Source: Prauserella rugosa
GTDB lineage: Bacteria > Actinomycetota > Actinomycetes > Mycobacteriales > Pseudonocardiaceae
DNA length: 64,000 bases
Direction: 5' to 3'
NCBI RefSeq assembly: GCF_000719975.1
Contig: NZ_JOIJ01000011.1
Coordinates: forward strand, 62,001-126,000
How positions within the stretch are numbered: the stretch's first letter is position 1; each line of letters starts with the position of its first letter. This document shows, in pieces, positions 18,543 through 27,466 of this stretch. A program made the position numbers and the translations under genes. The notes below the pieces were generated by a model. That model did no database searches. It was not told where the DNA came from and saw only the letters and a list, made by a program, of their open reading frames with translations.

Positions 18543-20675
18543 TCACTTCTCGCCGGACTGCCGATCCTTCTCCGCACCGGCGTCACGACCGGTGTGCTCG
18601 CCCCCGCTCGAATCGGCCTGCTTGCCCGAGCTCGGGTCCGAGCCGCCGCCCTGTTCGCCGCCGGCGGGCTTGCCACCGTTGACGTACCGGTCGAGCAGTT
18701 CCTGCGACCGGTGCTCGGCTCCCAGCGCCGAGTCGTCGAACTCGGGCGTGTCGAACACCTCGTCGGCCGTCGGGTCGGAACGCACCGCCTCGTCGTCGAT
18801 GCCGATCTCGCCCGTCTTCGGATCCACCGTCGTGGCGTGCGCGGGCACGTCCTCGACGGCGAGGATCGTGCTGTCCTCGTCCTGCCGGACCCCGAACCGG
18901 GGACCGGACACGGTCGCGTCGAGCCCGGCCAGCGTGGCCGACGCCCGCCGGATGTCACCGCGTCCGGGAGCACCCACGTTCTGCGCCTTGACGAGCTCGC
19001 GCAGGCTGCGCCGCACCTCTCGTTCGGAGTCGGCGTTCTCCCTCGCCGCGGACACCAGGGCCGAGGGTGTGGCCTGCGACCTGATCCGCACGTAGCGCGG
19101 CATCGTCGCCACCTCGAGCCGGAACATCCGCCACAGCGACACCATCGCCAGCACGTACACGATGGACAGTGGCGCCGCGCCGGCCAGCGAACTGACCTGG
19201 AGCACGGTCAGCGCGGCCTCCCCGCCGGCCATGAGCAGCAGCGCGGCGGCGGCACCGACCAGCAGCGCCCAGAACACGCGCGTGGTCGTCGGCGTCTCGG
19301 TGCGCCCGTCGTGCGAGAGCACGTCCACCACGAGCGAGCAGGAGTCGGCGCTGGTGATGAAGAACAGCATGATCACCGAGATGGCCACCACCGACAGCAC
19401 GGTCGTCACGCCGTCGGGGACGGGCAGCTCGCCGAACAGGTGGAACAGCGCCGTCTCGGTGTCCACATTGCCGTCCTGACCGACCAGGTTGCCCTCGGTG
19501 AGCTGGTGCTGGATCCCGGTGCTGCCGAAGACGGTGAACCACACCAGGGACACGAGCGTCGGCGCCAGCAGCGCGCCGAGGAGGAACTCGCGGATGGTGC
19601 GCCCGCGCGAGATACGCGCGATGAACATGCCCACGAACGGTGCCCACGCCAGGAACCACGCCTGGTTGAACAGGGTCCAGTCGAGGGTCCACGTGTCGCT
19701 CGCTCCGGCGCCCGTGACGAAGGCGAGCTGCGGGATCGTCTGCAGGTACTCACCGAAGTTCTGCACCAGCGACCGCAGCAGGAACACCGTCGGGCCGACC
19801 AGCAGGACGACGATCGCCATCACCGTGGCCATGCTCATGTTGGCGTTCGACAGCCACTGCAGGCCCTTGTGCAGTCCCGACACCACCGAGAGCGTGCCGA
19901 TCGCCGTGATGCCCACGACCAGCAGCAGCATCAGTGTGTTCGACGGCTCGAACCAGCCCAGGTTGGACAGTCCGGCCTGGATCTGCAGCACCCCGAGTCC
20001 GAGCGAGGTCGCGACGCCGAACACCGTCCCGACGATGGCCACCACGTCGATGACGTGCCCGACCCACGACTCGATGAGCTTGCGGCCGAAGAGCGGTTCG
20101 AGCAGCCACCGCACCGACAGCGGCCTGCCGCGGCGGAACGTCATGTAGGCCAGGCCGAGGCCGACCACGGCGTAGATGCCCCAGGCGTGCAGTCCCCAGT
20201 GGAACAACGACTGGCCGATCGCCGCGCGGCCCGCCTCCTCGGATCCGGGCTCGACGCCGACCACGTCGGGTGGGGTCGTCAGGTGGCTCAACGGCTCCGA
20301 GACACCGGAGAACACCAGACCGATCCCCATGCCCGCGGAGAACAGCATCGCGAACCACGAGAACAGTGAGAACTCCGGCCGTTCGTCGTCCCGGCCGAGT
20401 CGCACGTTGCCCACTTTGGACAATGCGGCCCACACGCAGAACAGCAGCATCGCGGTGACCACGATGATGTACCACCAGCCGACGTTGACCCCGATGGAGT
20501 CCCTGAGGTCGGTGAAGGCCTGCGTGGCGTCCTCGCCGTACCTGGCTCCGAACCAGATGGCGAAGGCCAACGCGGTCCCGATCACGACGACGGCCGGCAC
20601 GAACACCGGCCGCGACAACCTCGCCTTCGGCTGACCGTCCTGGTCCTGCTGATCAGCTCCCACGTGCGAAGCCAC
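18543..20675 (-). CDS. BCCT-family osmolyte transporter with long hydrophilic C-tail
   Basis: A 710-aa, 12-span transporter of the betaine/carnitine/choline family, probably importing a compatible solute. Family marks are FSAGMGIGLVFSGVSEP, FHWGLHAWGIYAVVGL and FVGMFIARISRGRTIREF. In the substrate-site motif the usual WWxxW reads WFLAW, so one of the aromatic-cage tryptophans is Phe. The last 150 residues after span 12 are hydrophilic, acidic and Gly/Ser-rich, longer than the sensory tail of most relatives. The GTG at 20675 has GGGGAG about 9 nt upstream. It is divergent from a TetR gene. Confidence 0.88.
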   Translation of the reverse strand: MASHVGADQQDQDGQPKARLSRPVFVPAVVVIGTALAFAIWFGARYGEDATQAFTDLRDSIGVNVGWWYIIVVTAMLLFCVWAALSKVGNVRLGRDDERPEFSLFSWFAMLFSAGMGIGLVFSGVSEPLSHLTTPPDVVGVEPGSEEAGRAAIGQSLFHWGLHAWGIYAVVGLGLAYMTFRRGRPLSVRWLLEPLFGRKLIESWVGHVIDVVAIVGTVFGVATSLGLGVLQIQAGLSNLGWFEPSNTLMLLLVVGITAIGTLSVVSGLHKGLQWLSNANMSMATVMAIVVLLVGPTVFLLRSLVQNFGEYLQTIPQLAFVTGAGASDTWTLDWTLFNQAWFLAWAPFVGMFIARISRGRTIREFLLGALLAPTLVSLVWFTVFGSTGIQHQLTEGNLVGQDGNVDTETALFHLFGELPVPDGVTTVLSVVAISVIMLFFITSADSCSLVVDVLSHDGRTETPTTTRVFWALLVGAAAALLLMAGGEAALTVLQVSSLAGAAPLSIVYVLAMVSLWRMFRLEVATMPRYVRIRSQATPSALVSAARENADSEREVRRSLRELVKAQNVGAPGRGDIRRASATLAGLDATVSGPRFGVRQDEDSTILAVEDVPAHATTVDPKTGEIGIDDEAVRSDPTADEVFDTPEFDDSALGAEHRSQELLDRYVNGGKPAGGEQGGGSDPSSGKQADSSGGEHTGRDAGAEKDRQSGEK

Positions 20676-20761
20676 CCGAACAACTCCCCTGCATCACTCA
20701 ACCCTTGCGTGATTCCGGCGCACGAAGACCTCCGTACTGGACCACGTACCCCAGAAGGCGT

Positions 20762-20807
20762 GGTATACAGACCGGTAACCGACCGTCGGGCAGGGTAGGT
20801 ATACAGA
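20762..20807. promoter_or_regulatory. Paired GGTATACAGA elements between BCCT and TetR genes
   Basis: GGTATACAGA occurs at 20762-20771 and again at 20798-20807, 36 bp apart; the first copy runs into the palindrome ACCGGT. The pair lies just upstream of the TetR start and in the upstream region of the BCCT gene, a natural place for an autoregulatory operator. Confidence 0.45.
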
Positions 20808-20808
20808 T

Positions 20809-21411
20809 TTGTCACGTCAGGAAGCTTCGGCGGGCCAGCACGCCGGCGGGACCGAGTTCGACCCGACCCGGCTGACACCCGGTGCACGCCGCATCCTCGA
20901 GGTGGCCTCACACCTGTTCTACGAGCAGGGCATCCACGCCGTGGGAGTCGACACCATCGCCGCGCAATCGCGGGTCACGAAGCCGATCCTCTACAAGAAC
21001 TTCGGCAACAAGGACGGGCTCGTCACCGCCTACCTGCGACACCGGCACGACACGTGGTGGGCGGCGCTCGAAGCGGCCATCGCGGCCACGGACGCGCCAC
21101 GCGCACTGGCCTTCTTCGACGTCTACGCCGAGGACGCCAAGACCATCACGCGTGGCTGCGCCTACCTCAACGCCGCGGCCGAACTGAGCGAGGACCACCC
21201 CGCGTATCCGGTGATCCGGCACCACAAGCACGCGGTGTGCAGTCGGCTGGCCGACCTCATCACCGAGGACCTGCCGCACGTCGCCCAGCCGAAGCTGCTG
21301 GCCGACCACCTGTTCCTGCTGCTCGAAGGGGCTTTCGCCCACCACCGCATCTACGGCGCCGACCTGCTCATCGAGGCCCGCGCCACCGCGGAGACGCTGC
21401 TGCGGTCCTGA
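20809..21411 (+). CDS. TetR/AcrR-family transcriptional regulator
   Basis: A 200-aa TetR-type regulator. The HTH is at about 24-75 with ILEVASHLFYEQGIHAVGV and VTKPILYKNFGNKDGLVTAYL; the rest is the all-helical ligand domain, including CAYLNAAAEL and HLFLLLEGAFAHHRIYG. The only in-frame start upstream of the HTH is the TTG at 20809, preceded by GGTAGGT at 8 nt; a later GTG would cut into the HTH. It is divergent from the BCCT gene and may control it or itself. The ligand is unknown. Confidence 0.85.
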   Translation: MSRQEASAGQHAGGTEFDPTRLTPGARRILEVASHLFYEQGIHAVGVDTIAAQSRVTKPILYKNFGNKDGLVTAYLRHRHDTWWAALEAAIAATDAPRALAFFDVYAEDAKTITRGCAYLNAAAELSEDHPAYPVIRHHKHAVCSRLADLITEDLPHVAQPKLLADHLFLLLEGAFAHHRIYGADLLIEARATAETLLRS

Positions 21412-21430
21412 GCCGGACCCACCGCGGGGA

Positions 21431-22045
21431 TCAGCGTCCCTGCATGGCCGAGGTCCCGAGGTCACTCGCGGGCAACGACCGCCCCTCGGCCACGGCCGCG
21501 GCCCACGCGTCGCTGCCGGCAACCGCGGCCCAGTTCGACTGCAGGAGCACCATCAGCGTCTCGTGCACCTGCTGCGCCGACACCCGGCCCGCCTCGTTGG
21601 CCAGGTGGATCGCACCCGTCGCATCGGACAGGACCTCCACGGCGAAGCCGAGCGGTTCGGCGGCCGCCGCGGTGGCGAGCACACAGTTGTTGGTCATGTA
21701 GCCCACCAGGGTCACCGTGTCGACCCCCTCGGCCTGCAGCCACTCGGCGACCCCGTCGGCACTGAAGACACTGGACAGCGTCTTCACCACGTGTTTGGCC
21801 GACGGCCTGCGTTCGATGTCCGGATGCAGCCGCCACCCCGGTGATCCGGACGCGAAGACGGGCGCGCCCTCGGGGTACTCGTGCTGGACGGTCAGTACCG
21901 GGACTCCCGCCCCCTCGGCGACGTCCATGGCCCCGGCGATCCGGGCCAGCGAGTCCTCCCTCGGCGGGTACTGCACCGCCAGCGGGTCGCGGAAGTACTC
22001 CTGCTGGACGTCGATGACGATCAGGGCACGGCGGGGCGTGGACAT
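21431..22045 (-). CDS. Isochorismatase-family cysteine hydrolase
   Basis: A 204-aa cysteine hydrolase. The catalytic triad is readable: Asp in ALIVIDVQQEYF, Lys in HVVKTLSSVFSA and Cys in VGYMTNNCVLA. Family members hydrolyse amides or vinyl ethers (nicotinamidase, N-carbamoylsarcosine amidase, isochorismatase), and the substrate cannot be fixed from sequence alone. The ATG at 22045 has GGAGGA 8 nt upstream and is preferred over an in-frame start 10 codons earlier. It lies opposite a DJ-1/AraC regulator, an arrangement often seen for such hydrolases and their regulators. Confidence 0.88.
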   Translation of the reverse strand: MSTPRRALIVIDVQQEYFRDPLAVQYPPREDSLARIAGAMDVAEGAGVPVLTVQHEYPEGAPVFASGSPGWRLHPDIERRPSAKHVVKTLSSVFSADGVAEWLQAEGVDTVTLVGYMTNNCVLATAAAAEPLGFAVEVLSDATGAIHLANEAGRVSAQQVHETLMVLLQSNWAAVAGSDAWAAAVAEGRSLPASDLGTSAMQGR

Positions 22046-22196
22046 GGAGCGGTCCTCCTGGAGGTGTCGAGTCATCGGAATGGGAGCGCCTCATCGGGGA
22101 CGTATCGGCCCCGCGAGCCGTGCCCTTCATCCTGACCCGCCGCGCGGCCTACGGTGAGTGGCAGAGACGACCACCTTCGATGAATTCAGGCCAAGC

Positions 22197-23153
22197 ATGC
22201 GGATCGCCATCCACGCCTTCGACGGCATCACCACGTTCCACCTCGCCACCCCGCTGCTCGTCCTGGGCGAGGCGAGCAGGCACCAGCCGGGCCGGACGTG
22301 GACGACACAGGTCTGGAGCACCGACGGCTCGCCCGTGCGCACCGCCGAAGGGCTCGCGATCGGCGACCTCGCCGGGCCGGAGGCCGCCGATGCGGCCGAC
22401 CTGCTCGTCTTTCCCTCCTGGCCCGAGGATCTGCCGGAACCCGGCACCGTCGTCCTCGCGCGGATCCGCGCCGCGCACGCCCGCGCGGCGCCCCTCGTCG
22501 GGCTCTGCCTGGGCGCGTTCCCGCTCGCGGCCGCGGGCATCCTCGACGGCCGCACCGCCACCACCCACTGGACCGCCGCCGACGCCCTGGCCCGGCGCTA
22601 CCCGGCCGTGCGCGTCGAGTCCGAGGCGCTGTACCTCGACCACGGCGACGTGCTGACGTCGGCGGGCACGGCGTCCGCGCTGGACGCGTGCCTGCACCTG
22701 GTCCGCACCCGGCTCGGATCGACCGTCGCCACGGCCGTCGCACGCCACCTCGTCATCGCGCCCCACCGCGACGGCGATCAGGCCCAGTACATCGAACGCC
22801 CACTGTCCACAAGCGACGACCACGGTCCCGTGGGGCGGACCATGACGTGGGCACTGGCCCATCTCGACGCCCCGCTCGACGTCGACACGCTCGCCGCACA
22901 CGCGTCGATGAGCCCGCGGAACTTCTCCCGCCGGTTCCGCGACACCACCGGCATGAGCCCGGCCCGCTGGGTGCTCGTCCACCGGCTCGACGAAGCGCGC
23001 CGTCTGCTCGAGACGACCACCTGGAGCGTCGCCCGCGTCGCCGAGGCGTGCGGATTCGCCAGCGCCGTCACGTTCCGGCAGAACTTCACGGCGCGGTACA
23101 ACACCACCCCGACCGCCTACCGGCGCCGCTTCGCCTCCGCAGAGCCGGCCTGA
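22197..23153 (+). CDS. AraC-family regulator with N-terminal DJ-1/PfpI domain
   Basis: A 318-aa regulator. Residues 1-175 form a glutamine-amidotransferase-like (DJ-1/PfpI) domain with the cysteine elbow GLCLGAFPLA; residues 215-315 form an AraC double HTH, with MSPRNFSRRFRDTTG and ACGFASAVTFRQNF as the two recognition helices. Such proteins sense small metabolites through the DJ-1 domain. The ATG at 22197 (MRIAIHAFDG) fits the usual family start; an in-frame GTG at 22158 would add 13 residues. It is divergent from the isochorismatase-type hydrolase, its likely target. Confidence 0.88.
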   Translation: MRIAIHAFDGITTFHLATPLLVLGEASRHQPGRTWTTQVWSTDGSPVRTAEGLAIGDLAGPEAADAADLLVFPSWPEDLPEPGTVVLARIRAAHARAAPLVGLCLGAFPLAAAGILDGRTATTHWTAADALARRYPAVRVESEALYLDHGDVLTSAGTASALDACLHLVRTRLGSTVATAVARHLVIAPHRDGDQAQYIERPLSTSDDHGPVGRTMTWALAHLDAPLDVDTLAAHASMSPRNFSRRFRDTTGMSPARWVLVHRLDEARRLLETTTWSVARVAEACGFASAVTFRQNFTARYNTTPTAYRRRFASAEPA

Positions 23154-23162
23154 CCGCGCAGC

Positions 23163-24362
23163 TCAGGAACGGGCGCGTGCCTGCCTGATCAGACCCCCAC
23201 CGATGATCAGCCGCTGGATCTCACTGGTGCCCTCGTACAACCGCAACAACCGAACCTCGCGGTAGATGCGCTCGACCGGCACCTCGCGCATGTACCCCGT
23301 CCCGCCGTGCACCTGCACCGCCAGGTCGGCCACGCGTCCCGCCATCTCCGTGCAGTGCAGTTTCGCCACCGACGGGGCGATCCGGCGGTCCTGCCCGGTG
23401 TGATACTTCCTCGCCGCGTCGCGCACCAGCGCTTCGCCCGACGACACTCCGGTCTGCATGTCGGCGAGCATCGCCTGCACCAACTGGAAATCGCCGATCG
23501 GTGTCCCGCCCTGGGTGGCGTCGGCGGCGTAGGCGATCGACTCGTCGAGCGCCCGGCGGGCGGAGCCCACCGCGAGCCCGGCGATGTGCACGCGCCCCCG
23601 CGCCAACGACATCATCGCCGCCCGGTACCCGACCTCCTCGGAACCGCCCACGAGCGCGTCGGCGGGCACCCGGACCCCGTCAAACGTGACGTCCGCGGTC
23701 CACGCACCCTCCTGCCCCATCTTTCGGTCCTTCGGGCCGACCTCGACGCCATGGGCGTCGGCCGGAACCAGGAACACCGCGATCCCCGGGTCCTTGCGGC
23801 TCGCCTCCCTGGTGCGGGCGAAGGTGATGAACAGGTCGGCCATCGGTGCGTTGGTGATGAACCGCTTGCCCCCGGTGATCACCCAGTCGTCGCCGTCGCG
23901 CACGGCTTTCGTGCGCAGTCCGGCCGGATTGGACCCGGCACCCGGCTCGGTGAGCGCGAAGGACGCGACGGCCTCACCGGAGGCGAGCCTGCCCAACCAT
24001 GCGGCCTTCTGCGTGTCGGTGCCGTAGTTCACGAGCACCTGGCCCGCGATGCCGTTGTTGGTGCCGAACAGCGACCGCAGCGCCAGGCACGTGTAGCCGA
24101 GTTCCATCGCGAGCTCGACGTCCTGGGTGAGGTCCAGCCCGAGCCCGCCCCACTCCTGCGGGATCGCGTACCCGAACAACCCCATGCCGGCGACCTGCTC
24201 GCGCAGATCGCCGGGGATCGCATCGGCCTCCATGATCTCGTTCTCCCGGGGGATCACCTTGGTGCGCACGAAATCCCGGGTGGCGGCGAGGATGTCGGCG
24301 AAGTCGTCGTCGCCGACCTCGCTCGCCGCGGGCACGGCCGTCGGATCGCTGCTCGTGGTCAT
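23163..24362 (-). CDS. Acyl-CoA dehydrogenase
   Basis: A 399-aa FAD-dependent acyl-CoA dehydrogenase. The three-domain layout is complete: the N-terminal helical part (GYAIPQEWGGLGLDL), the middle sheet (ALTEPGAGSNPAG, GGKRFITNAPMADLF) and the C-terminal helices (HGGTGYMREVPVERIYREV, LYEGTSEIQRLIIG, with the catalytic Glu of YEGT). The Glu is kept, so ordinary alpha,beta-dehydrogenation is expected rather than desulfination. The ATG at 24362 has AAGG upstream; an in-frame GTG at 24386 would overlap the stop of the CaiB-type gene. It follows that gene in an operon. Confidence 0.9.
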   Translation of the reverse strand: MTTSSDPTAVPAASEVGDDDFADILAATRDFVRTKVIPRENEIMEADAIPGDLREQVAGMGLFGYAIPQEWGGLGLDLTQDVELAMELGYTCLALRSLFGTNNGIAGQVLVNYGTDTQKAAWLGRLASGEAVASFALTEPGAGSNPAGLRTKAVRDGDDWVITGGKRFITNAPMADLFITFARTREASRKDPGIAVFLVPADAHGVEVGPKDRKMGQEGAWTADVTFDGVRVPADALVGGSEEVGYRAAMMSLARGRVHIAGLAVGSARRALDESIAYAADATQGGTPIGDFQLVQAMLADMQTGVSSGEALVRDAARKYHTGQDRRIAPSVAKLHCTEMAGRVADLAVQVHGGTGYMREVPVERIYREVRLLRLYEGTSEIQRLIIGGGLIRQARARS

Positions 24363-24382
24363 GGCGGTGGCCTTTCTGTCGG

Positions 24383-25591
24383 TCACTGGATCACGCCGGC
24401 GGCGCGCAGGTCGTCGAGCTCGTCCTCGGTGACACCGAGCGGCACGAGCGTCTCGTCGGTGTGCTGCCCGAGTGCGGGGACGTCGCCCATCACGAGCTCG
24501 ACGTCCCGGTAGGTCATCGGCGGCAACAACGCGCGAATCGGCCCCCGCTCGGTACGCACCTCACGCCAACGGTCGCGTTCGGACAGTTGCGGATGCGCCA
24601 CGAGCCCGGCCATGTCGTTGACCTGAGCAGCCGCGACCCCCGCGTCGACGAGGCGTCGTTCGAGGACCGCGGTGTCGAACACGGCGGTGCGGACACCCAC
24701 CTCGGCATCACACGCACCGCGGTGCTCGACCCGCAGGACGTTGGTGGTGAACCGGGGATCGTCGAGCAGTGCCTCGTCACCGAGGACGTCGCGGCACAGC
24801 GCCTGCCACCCGCGGTCGTTCTGCACCCCGATCAGCACCTGGCCGTCCCGCGTCGGATACACGTCGTACGGCGCGATCGCGGCGTGACTCATGCCGAGCC
24901 GCGGCAGCTGCCTGCCCGCGTACATCGCGACGTACATCGGATGCCCCAGCCACTCGGCCGTCGCGTCGAACATCGCGACGTCGACGCCGGCGCCGGCCCC
25001 GGTGCGTTCCCTGCGCAGCAGGGCGCTGAGCACCGACGTGACGATGTACATGCCCGCGGCGATGTCCGCGGTCGGGATCCCGGTCTTGACCGCCTGCTCG
25101 GGCGTTCCGGTGATCGACACCAGCCCCGTCTCGGCCTGCACGAGCATGTCGTAGGCCTTTCGCCCGGCGTGCGGACCGGACTCGCCGTACCCGCTGACGT
25201 CGACGGTGACGAGCCGCGGGTTGCGGCCGCGCAGCGTGTCGGCGTCGAGTCCCAGCCGCGCGGCCGCGCCGGGTGCGAGGTTCTGCACGAACACGTCGGC
25301 GGTGTCGACGAGGTCGGCGAGCAGGCGGGCACCACGGCTCGACTTCACGTCCAGCGCGAGGGACTTCTTCCCGCGATTGAGCCACACGAAGTGCGAACCG
25401 ACACCGTTCACGGCGGTGTCGTAGGAACGCGCGAAATCGCCCTCCCCGACGCGTTCCACCTTGATCACCTCGGCGCCGAGATCCGCGAGGTGGCGCGTGC
25501 CGAGCGGCGCCGCGACGGCCTGCTCCATCGCCACGACCCGCACACCGTCGAGGGGCAGCGCGGACGCATCGCCCGCCACGTCGTCGTGCAT
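24383..25591 (-). CDS. Family III CoA-transferase (CaiB/BaiF)
   Basis: A 402-aa type III CoA-transferase. Typical parts are LDGVRVVAMEQAVAAPLGTRHLADL style opening residues, GAEVIKVERVGEGDFAR, the catalytic Asp in AYDMLVQAETGL, FDATAEWLGHPM and the late HPQLSERDRW. It should move CoA between a donor such as succinyl-CoA and a carboxylic acid. It precedes the acyl-CoA dehydrogenase by 20 bp, suggesting CoA activation then dehydrogenation of the same substrate. It is divergent from a LysR regulator across a gap with clear dyads. Confidence 0.9.
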   Translation of the reverse strand: MHDDVAGDASALPLDGVRVVAMEQAVAAPLGTRHLADLGAEVIKVERVGEGDFARSYDTAVNGVGSHFVWLNRGKKSLALDVKSSRGARLLADLVDTADVFVQNLAPGAAARLGLDADTLRGRNPRLVTVDVSGYGESGPHAGRKAYDMLVQAETGLVSITGTPEQAVKTGIPTADIAAGMYIVTSVLSALLRRERTGAGAGVDVAMFDATAEWLGHPMYVAMYAGRQLPRLGMSHAAIAPYDVYPTRDGQVLIGVQNDRGWQALCRDVLGDEALLDDPRFTTNVLRVEHRGACDAEVGVRTAVFDTAVLERRLVDAGVAAAQVNDMAGLVAHPQLSERDRWREVRTERGPIRALLPPMTYRDVELVMGDVPALGQHTDETLVPLGVTEDELDDLRAAGVIQ

Positions 25592-25616
25592 ACCGACGAT
25601 CCTGCCAACTCGATCA

Positions 25617-25653
25617 ATACTCATCAATGGCGTAATGAGTATGGTATCCATTG
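25617..25653. promoter_or_regulatory. Overlapping dyads in the CaiB/LysR intergenic region
   Basis: ATACTCAT (25617-25624) and ATGAGTAT (25635-25642) form a perfect 8-bp inverted repeat with a 10-nt spacer. CAATGG (25625-25630) and CCATTG (25648-25653) form a second dyad interleaved with the first. The spacing of the first matches a T-N11-A-type LysR site. Both lie 26-62 bp upstream of the CoA-transferase start. Confidence 0.6.
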
Positions 25654-25759
25654 CGTGCGAGCATAAAAATCGTTCGGGTGAGGTCCGCCGACCAGCGCGC
25701 CCACCGCACGGAACCGCAGGGCCGGCGACGCCGCCGGCCGGAAGCCACGAGGACGCCGG

Positions 25760-26668
25760 ATGGATCTCCACCACGTCAAGGCCTTCCTCGCCGTCGCCGA
25801 GGAGCTGCACTTCGGACGCGCCGCCGCACGCCTGCACATCGCACAGCCCCCGTTGAGCCGCACGATCCAGCAGCTGGAGCGTCACCTCGGCAGTCCGCTG
25901 TTCGACCGCACCACCCGCCGGGTGCGGCTCACGCCCCAGGGCGAGGCACTCCTGCCCGCTGCCTACGACATCGTGCACGCCTTCGACACCGCTGAACGCG
26001 TGGTGGCTCACGCCGGCGACGGAGCCGTCGGGAAGGTCGCGATCGGCTTCGCGGGCCCCTCGTCGCATCCACTGATCAGCGCGCTCGCCCAGCAGGTGCG
26101 CCAGGACCAGCCCGGTATCGAACTGGCGCTCAGCAGCACCACCTTCGGCAGCGACGCCATGAACCAACTCACCGACGGCACGCTCGACCTCGCGATCGTC
26201 CGCTGGGACTCGACACCTCCCGGGTTGCGGTCGCGGGTGGTGCGCGTCGACCACTACGTCATCGTCGTCCCCGAATCGCATCCGCTGGCCGGACGCACGT
26301 CGGTGTCGATGGAGGAACTCGCCGACGAACCGTGGGTGTTCCTCGAGGCCTCGTCGGGTTCGTCGCTGCGCGACATCGCGATCCGCAAGGCCGAGGAGGC
26401 CGGTTTCGCGCCCAAGGTCGCCCAGCACGGCCCCGACACCTGGACCCTCATGGCGCTCGTCGCGGCGGGCGTCGGCCTGACGTTCACCGTGGACACGGCG
26501 TTCCGCAACGTCATCACCACGGGCCTGTCGGTGATCCCGCTGGAGGACGGCACGGAGGAGGCCCTCGCCCGCCTCGTGTGGCGGACCGAGACGAGCCCCG
26601 CGGTCGACCGCGTGCTCGAGCTGTCCGAGATCGCCCTGCCCACGCCCGAGGGCTACGCCGGTCTCTGA
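25760..26668 (+). CDS. LysR-family transcriptional regulator
   Basis: A 302-aa LTTR with the standard N-terminal HTH (MDLHHVKAFLAVAEELHFGRAA, IAQPPLSRTIQQLE, FDRTTRRVRLTPQG) and a periplasmic-binding-like effector domain (about 90-295). It belongs to the CatM/BenM-like branch by the FGRAAARLHIAQPPLSR pattern, which often responds to organic acids. It sits between the CaiB-dehydrogenase operon (divergent) and the TRAP/CoA-transferase operon (convergent, 6 bp apart), so it may coordinate both. GAGGA lies 6 nt before the ATG. Confidence 0.9.
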   Translation: MDLHHVKAFLAVAEELHFGRAAARLHIAQPPLSRTIQQLERHLGSPLFDRTTRRVRLTPQGEALLPAAYDIVHAFDTAERVVAHAGDGAVGKVAIGFAGPSSHPLISALAQQVRQDQPGIELALSSTTFGSDAMNQLTDGTLDLAIVRWDSTPPGLRSRVVRVDHYVIVVPESHPLAGRTSVSMEELADEPWVFLEASSGSSLRDIAIRKAEEAGFAPKVAQHGPDTWTLMALVAAGVGLTFTVDTAFRNVITTGLSVIPLEDGTEEALARLVWRTETSPAVDRVLELSEIALPTPEGYAGL

Positions 26669-26674
26669 GGGCGG

Positions 26675-27466
26675 TCACCGCAGGTAGAGCCGGACCGTGT
26701 CGATCTCCTCGCGCAGCAACCGGACCTCCTCCGTACTCGGCCGCGGGGTCTCGGCGACGTCGGACGCGAGCCGCAACGGCCAGCCCGTGGCCGCACGCAC
26801 CTCGTCGACTCCGACGCCCGGGTGCACCGCCGCCAACTCCAGTTCCCCGTAGCGGTCGGGCCTGCGCAGAATGCCCAGCGGCGTGATGACCGCGGCCACC
26901 CCGAAGCCGGACGGCTGGTGGAACCCGGCCTCCTGCCGCGCCCGTACCGGACTCGGCGACGTGCAGAAGTCCACCTCGGACGGAAGCGCCTGCGGATCGT
27001 GGCGGCGCAGCACGACCACGATCTCCTCGGCACTGGCGATGATGTCGCACGCACCGCCCGATCCGGGAAGCCGCACGGTGGGCCGGTCCCAGTCGCCGAT
27101 GAGTCCGGTGTTGAGGTTGCCGACCCGGTCGACCTGTGCCGCGCCGAGGAATCCGACGTCGACGTTGCCGCCCTGCAGCACGTAGCCGAACAGTGCGTCC
27201 ATGCCGAGCATCGCCTCGGCGCCCGACACGAGCACCGAGTCCGCGATCCCCTCCGCCATCGCCTCCGGGTGGGCACCGACGACACCGGACTCGTACACGA
27301 GCTCGACGTCGGGATTCGTCGTCCGCCTGGCCAGATCCACCGCCAGGGTCGGCAGTCCGACCCCCGCGAAGACCCTGCGGCGTCCCGCCAGCTCCCGCGC
27401 CGCGACGGAAGCCAGGAACTCGGTGCTGTGCGGGGCGACGCCGGACAGGGTCTCGTCGCCGGTCAT
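26675..27466 (-). CDS. CoA-transferase family I, beta subunit (GctB-like)
   Basis: A 263-aa second subunit of a family I CoA-transferase of the glutaconate/3-oxoacid type. ELVYESGVVG holds the glutamate at the position used for the covalent CoA ester in this family; VDVGFLGAAQVDRVGNLN and LPGSGGACDI are also typical. The actinobacterial ring-cleaving hydrolase IpdB is related, so a hydrolase is possible, but the neighbouring uptake system favours CoA transfer. It overlaps the alpha-subunit gene by 4 nt. Confidence 0.8.
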   Translation of the reverse strand: MTGDETLSGVAPHSTEFLASVAARELAGRRRVFAGVGLPTLAVDLARRTTNPDVELVYESGVVGAHPEAMAEGIADSVLVSGAEAMLGMDALFGYVLQGGNVDVGFLGAAQVDRVGNLNTGLIGDWDRPTVRLPGSGGACDIIASAEEIVVVLRRHDPQALPSEVDFCTSPSPVRARQEAGFHQPSGFGVAAVITPLGILRRPDRYGELELAAVHPGVGVDEVRAATGWPLRLASDVAETPRPSTEEVRLLREEIDTVRLYLR

